Below, in pieces: positions 61,501 to 64,000 of a stretch of DNA of 64,000 bases (positions are counted from its first letter, which is position 1; every line of letters begins with the position of its first letter). The position numbers were made by a program, and so were the translations under genes. The notes under the pieces were generated by a model, which had not been told where the DNA came from, did no database searches, and saw only the letters and a program-made list of their open reading frames with translations. This stretch comes from Notospermus geniculatus (lineage: Eukaryota > Nemertea > Pilidiophora > Heteronemertea > Lineidae): NCBI GenBank assembly GCA_002633025.1, contig NMRB01000003.1, positions 1,223,112 through 1,287,111 on the forward strand, in the 5' to 3' direction.

Positions 61501-64000
61501 ATGTTCGTCTCTGTGGGTGGGTCATTAGACAAAATGGTAGCCGTCTAGCCACTTGATGGTCAACCTCTCGTGGGCATCATCATTACGGAAACTCCTTTTC
61601 TGTTTTAGCTCGGACGAACCCCTCTTATGGAGGGAGTGGTCTCGTCGCGGGGTAGAACAGACGTCGTGAAAGTACTGCTCACTGGTGGGGCCTCCATTGT
61701 AGTGAAGGACCATGTGAGTAGTTAGCCTACTCTTGGCTCGTTTCCTTCCGGCCCTGGGGCGAGTATCAAACACGCTGCAACTAAAGAGCATTAGTTTTGT
61801 CCCGATAGAGACGGCGTCGATGGAAATGAAACTGCGTTTGCCCTCCTTTGGATCACCTATACCAAAAGAAACATAAAGATGTCGGTTGAGTAAGATATGA
61901 CGCGTTCATAAGGGTGGAAAGGGGATTATTGAGATCAGACGATGCTAGTTAATGTCTACCTGCAAACACCAGTTACCCGCTATGTTGGTTCCTTAGCGAC
62001 AAAACAAATCACATGAAGGTACAGCTACCAATAACTGATATTTAGGTTTATAAATTTCAACATTGTCCTACTTCAGCGAGGCAGAACGGCCCTCCATGAA
62101 GCATGCAGTAGAGATTTCTTGAGCACTGTTACAGTTCTTCTGAAAAAGACGACTAACTTAGATGTCCAGGACAAGGTAGGTGAGGTCATCATAATGGTAT
62201 ATCTGATGAATAATAAAAAAAGAATTGTAGGCATAGACCGAGACGTGTCATCATCATTTTCACTGTCGTCAGCGTCGTCATTGTCACCATCGTAGATTTC
62301 ATTATCATATCAACATTGCCATCCCCGTCATCGACAACCGTCATCCTCAACCGTCACACTGGTCATCATCAACCAGATCCATTTATACCATCTATGCATA
62401 AAACGAATTTCCGCCCTTTCGGACTTCAATTTTTTTTTACAAATTACAATTATGGCGAATTACAAATTATTCAAATATGGCGACTAGTCAGCCATCTGGA
62501 AAACTGGACTTAGCCAATACTCTCGTGATACCAGCTGGAAACTTGGTGTGAATATGTATACGGAGATACCCTCTATGTGTAAGCCAAATTTGAGCTCTAT
62601 TGCACGCTTTTGGCAGGAGTTCTGAATACGTGAGTCGCGCAACAGAGTGGTGACTGCCCCGTGGTTAACGCCCTTCCGCCAGGTTAACGCCTCTCTTCAC
62701 ACCTTTTCTGGGGAGTTTATTTTATCACCGGTACGAGGTTCGTACGTGTGATTTACTCGATACTGGCAATAACACCTGAATAATCGATCTTTCATTGACG
62801 AACGAAAGCAATGGCATTTCTTTTCTTTACATGCAGAATGGTCATGCTCCGATCCACGATGCCTGTAGGAAGGGATTTCATGATATTGCTGCCGAGCTTC
62901 TGAAGTGGGGCAGTAATGTAGACATAGAAGACGAAACCAAACAGACACCTCTTTTCAAAGCAATCAGGTCTGGGAGCTTTGAGACAGTCAAGGTCTTACT
63001 GAAATTCGGCACCAAGCCAAATGTACAGAACGTGGTAAGGGAAATGTTGAGGTCTGTCAACTCATAGATGTAAAATAACTCTGGTAAATTCTTGAAACTT
63101 ATTTTCTGCCTTGATCTGTAATCCAATATTTCATCAACTAATGTCAAGGATGGACAATGTATATGAATAGAAAAACAATGGCCGAAGCCCCGCCAGGGTT
63201 TTCGGTTTCGTGATAAGATGGTCGTATTTTCTCGAGGAGTCAATTTTCTTTCCATGTTTTTAAGTAATCGGGCGTGAAGGACACGTCTAATTTTCCGCTT
63301 CGATTCAACCTGTTGGTTGGAGGGAATAGCTGGCGGGTTGAATCATGGGCAGTGTCTCAAATGACGGCGTTGCAGTATCACTGAGGCGTGCGGAGTGTGT
63401 TGTGCCAAACACTCAACGAAACGAGTCCTCATCAAATTACAGATGTCTTCCCAAAGATGCCCTGAAGGCTGAAATCACTTAGACATGCTCTACTACAAGA
63501 CTCTGCTCAGCTTAAGCAACCTGTAGTGCGATATCATTGGATTTCTTTATAATAAACGTGTTGAANCGAAGCCTCTCGGCGTGATCAAGGCGACGACGGT
63601 CTTGTCGATTTGTTGCTACAGGCAGGGGCTGACGTCAACTCCCGTGATAAGGTTGGCAACTTTGAACAAACCCAACCCAGAGGGTCTACGATGATTAAAA
63701 AAGACAGGAGGCCATTTCCTGTGCGGCGATGAGCCAGCTCCTGAAGTTGACAATATAACCTCGTGTCGTCTACCTTACTTCTTATCTTGGTAACAACGAT
63801 GACATTTGCGAAATGTCAAAAAATGATCCAGCCGTTCTTTGTCGCGACCAATATTGCTACTTTATGGTAAAGAAATATTACCAACGCCATCCTTCTTTAT
63901 TGTAGTATGGGAAGACTGCCCTTAACTTTGCAACAGAAAGAAGACACGAGAATTCTGCATTGGTATTAGTGCAAGCTGGGGCTAAACTGACAACTGATGA
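55419..64000 (+). CDS. ankyrin-repeat protein gene, 5' part (continues past the window)
   Basis: A multi-exon gene made almost wholly of ankyrin repeats, a ~33-residue helix-turn-helix fold that binds other proteins. Exons: 55419-55511, 55903-56001, 56222-56320, 56462-56560, 56714-56812, 57014-57112, 57279-57377, 57633-57722, 58102-58200, 58318-58416, 59269-59361, 60272-60379, 60806-60904, 61609-61713, 62077-62175, 62837-63034, ~63567-63651 and 63906 to the edge. All clear junctions are AG..GT and phase 0. Joined, they give about 620 codons. The ATG lies in gccATGG, with an in-frame TGA at 55380. No signal peptide, membrane segment or other domain is visible, so it is probably cytosolic or a larger scaffold; the 3' end lies outside. 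Such genes are numerous in marine invertebrates, so I give no symbol. Exon structure is certain in outline; minor exons may be missed. Confidence 0.88.
55903..56001 (+). CDS. ankyrin gene exon 2
   Basis: Canonical repeat: AGSTPLHLAARNG..., then LLVALLQRGADIGAKDM. Acceptor gaacAG, donor GTAGGT. A second AG four bases downstream would break the frame. Confidence 0.9.
56222..56320 (+). CDS. ankyrin gene exon 3
   Basis: Diverged repeat: FDHTAIHEAIRANHSDATKI, then LLKQGSEVKISYK. Acceptor ccttcAG, donor GTAGGT. TAIHEA replaces TPLHLA. Confidence 0.87.
56462..56560 (+). CDS. ankyrin gene exon 4
   Basis: EGHSLLHEAAIHGNTSITRA, then LLEFKSSPNVSDK. Acceptor ttgcAG, donor GTATGA. Confidence 0.88.
56714..56812 (+). 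CDS. ankyrin gene exon 5
   Basis: NGMTAMHRATSKGHGRVVKI, then LLQNGGDPNAEDE. Acceptor tccacAG, donor GTAAAT. Confidence 0.9.
57014..57112 (+). CDS. ankyrin gene exon 6
   Basis: NGNTVAHLAALHDQDAIIKL, then LHIFKADFNRQNK. Acceptor tttcAG, donor GTACGG. Confidence 0.9.
57279..57377 (+). CDS. ankyrin gene exon 7
   Basis: KGQTPLFIAASNEHHHSVKA, then LLDRGADARLKTK. Acceptor ttccAG, donor GTAAGG. Confidence 0.9.
57633..57722 (+). CDS. ankyrin gene exon 8 (30 codons)
   Basis: DGEEPLDVAVLRKNKETASL, then LLQTDLYNET. Three residues shorter than the usual unit; EPLDVA keeps the repeat signature. Acceptor tttttttAG, donor GTAAGT. Confidence 0.85.
57895..57983 (+). pseudogene. possible exon out of frame (89 nt)
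   Basis: Between ttgcAG and GTATGC an open frame reads RWLMQLLKDRRDGDAIGTIC, then NISCGSRRK, with protein-like composition. It needs one extra base from the preceding exon. In phase 0 it stops after seven codons. Either a one-base sequence error, a dead exon that is skipped, or no exon. Skipping it leaves the reading frame intact, because both neighbours are phase 0. Confidence 0.4.
58102..58200 (+). CDS. ankyrin gene exon 9
   Basis: EMNEAFLKNIKLGYSDVLQA, then FLEKGLDANFKDE. The TPLH motif is lost, but length (33 codons) and second helix fit. Acceptor ttcatAG, donor GTGAGC. Confidence 0.85.
58318..58416 (+). CDS. ankyrin gene exon 10
   Basis: FGDPVLHLAMKFGHFEAALA, then LVKRGADVAMQDK. Acceptor tctacAG, donor GTAAGA. 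Confidence 0.9.
58417..59268 (+). other. intron 10 (852 bp) carrying a MITE
   Basis: Non-coding apart from chance frames. It holds MITE family C copy 2 at 58994-59131. No additional ankyrin exon was recognised. Confidence 0.6.
58994..59131. mobile_element. MITE family C, copy 2 (in an intron)
   Basis: GGACCTTATTCACGAAGCTC on the left and, in reverse complement, GGACCTTATTCACAAAGCCC on the right, both followed by CCGTAA. The inner part GCGTACCCTTAAATTTACGG is shared with the copy at 29389. About 138 bp, non-coding. Confidence 0.82.
59269..59361 (+). CDS. ankyrin gene exon 11 (31 codons)
   Basis: DGKTPKDYGTDSTPPEILDM, then LVSQKRMEADE. DGKTPKDYG resembles the final, capping half-repeat of ankyrin stacks. 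Acceptor attctAG, donor GTAAAG. Confidence 0.82.
59362..60271 (+). other. intron 11 (910 bp)
   Basis: No exon or repeat recognised. A 61-codon frame at 59834-60019 has no donor. Confidence 0.55.
60272..60379 (+). CDS. ankyrin gene exon 12 (36 codons)
   Basis: VSTDASALEHIVDDNLLCEV, then KRKYIHEGEDVNSIDE. It lacks the TPLH half but ends with the EGEDVNSIDE turn, so it acts as an N-cap for a second ankyrin stack. Acceptor gccttAG, donor GTAGGC. Confidence 0.78.
60806..60904 (+). CDS. ankyrin gene exon 13
   Basis: Canonical: DGQSPLHLAAQKANASDVTV, then LLASGANVNATNK. Acceptor attatAG, donor GTAAGG. The SINE begins 16 bases into the next intron. Confidence 0.9.
60921..61195 (+). mobile_element. 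tRNA-like/5S-like SINE, split by a hairpin element
   Basis: The 5' part (CAGCTATGGCACGG, CCCGCCGGCCAT) leads to TATGGCCTAGTGGTTTGTGC, a tRNA A-box-like motif. After the insert at 61000-61131 it resumes with GACGCTAAGCACCGT, then CGCGATCAC and CGTGGATGGGTGACCGGCG. These three blocks follow, in order and spacing, the A box, intermediate element and C box of 5S rRNA genes. 5S-derived SINEs (SINE3) and tRNA/5S chimeras are known. The 3' limit is uncertain. Confidence 0.65.
61000..61131. mobile_element. 132-bp hairpin element inside the SINE
   Basis: AGGCTGAGTTTACATCGAGG at the left; the right end in reverse complement starts GGCTGAGTTTACATCGAG. The arms continue through CGACACGAACACGCAGGCGA (about 50 bp). 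TA flanks both sides (60998-60999 and 61132-61133). The loop is about 35 bases and non-coding. Confidence 0.82.
61609..61713 (+). CDS. ankyrin gene exon 14 (35 codons)
   Basis: LGRTPLMEGVVSSRGRTDVV, then KVLLTGGASIVVKDH. Two residues longer in the helix 1-2 loop. Acceptor gttttAG, donor GTGAGT. Confidence 0.87.
62077..62175 (+). CDS. ankyrin gene exon 15
   Basis: RGRTALHEACSRDFLSTVTV, then LLKKTTNLDVQDK. Acceptor cttcAG, donor GTAGGT. Confidence 0.9.
62176..62836 (+). other. intron 15 with a degenerate trinucleotide tract
   Basis: 62245-62375 is a degenerate ATC/GTC-rich microsatellite (catcat, cgtcgtc, catcatcaacc). No exon seen. Confidence 0.6.
62837..63034 (+). CDS. ankyrin gene exon 16 (two repeats in one exon)
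   Basis: 198 bp, exactly twice the unit. Repeat one: NGHAPIHDACRKGFHDIAAE to NVDIEDE. Repeat two: TKQTPLFKAIRSGSFETVKV, then LLKFGTKPNVQNV. No intron at the repeat boundary, so an intron was lost here. Acceptor tgcAG, donor GTAAGG. Confidence 0.9.
63035..63566 (+). other. intron 16 with an assembly-damaged 3' end
   Basis: No exon recognised. An N at 63566 sits where the next exon's acceptor and first codons should be. Confidence 0.5.
63567..63651 (+). CDS. ankyrin gene exon 17 (5' end damaged)
   Basis: The frame ending at donor GTTGGC reads EASRRDQGDDGLVDLLLQAG, then ADVNSRDK, a good second half of an ankyrin repeat. The expected first ~5 codons and an acceptor are not visible around the N at 63566, so the sequence is probably misjoined there. 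Confidence 0.65.
63906..64000 (+). CDS. ankyrin gene exon 18 (cut by the window edge)
   Basis: YGKTALNFATERRHENSALV, then LVQAGAKLTTDE. Acceptor attgtAG; 95 bases in the window, four short of the standard 99, so the donor should lie just outside. Confidence 0.85.

Overview
This is nuclear DNA from an animal, most likely a marine invertebrate. The last ~8.6 kb holds a gene split into many short exons with GT-AG introns, each exon coding one ankyrin repeat. The rest is mostly non-coding and full of short foldback DNA transposons (MITEs), a chimeric SINE, tRNA-derived sequence and local duplications. Frequent tacatgta-type motifs, many hairpin MITEs and apparent allelic duplicates next to N's suggest a very heterozygous marine genome such as an amphioxus, echinoderm, hemichordate or mollusc. 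I cannot name the species from sequence alone. Nothing here looks bacterial: there are no operons and no long intact ORFs.

Layout. 1-12.1 kb is intergenic DNA with several MITEs, including a family whose ends begin GGGAGTTTTCGCAA and which is flanked by TA. 12.1-16.5 kb is a head-to-tail array of four ~1.05-kb units. Each unit carries one tRNA-Leu(CAG) gene. Two look intact, one has an acceptor-stem mismatch, and the fourth is split in its D-loop by a 161-bp palindromic MITE. 17.5 kb holds a tRNA-Asp-like relic with a CA microsatellite in its anticodon region. 19.9-24.9 kb is a 2.2-kb direct duplication around a 338-bp gap and a 247-bp foldback element; the two copies differ by a ~38-bp micro-inversion. 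36.0-38.2 kb is an 881-bp tandem duplication whose second copy carries a 438-bp transposon, so the pair gives an empty-site/filled-site comparison. 40-54 kb holds further transposons with readable target-site duplications (8 bp at 43.8 kb, 9 bp at 45.2-46.3 kb, TAA/TTA at 49.2 kb) and clustered hairpins at 52.7-53.0 and 53.9 kb.

55.4-64.0 kb is the one convincing protein-coding gene, on the + strand. It starts at an ATG in a good context with an in-frame stop 39 bases upstream, and runs through 18 recognised exons off the right edge. Almost every exon is 99 bp, phase 0-0, and encodes one 33-residue ankyrin repeat. Its introns hold a MITE and a SINE whose 3' part resembles the 5S rRNA promoter; that SINE is itself split by a hairpin element. 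The rest of the window has no gene I can support.
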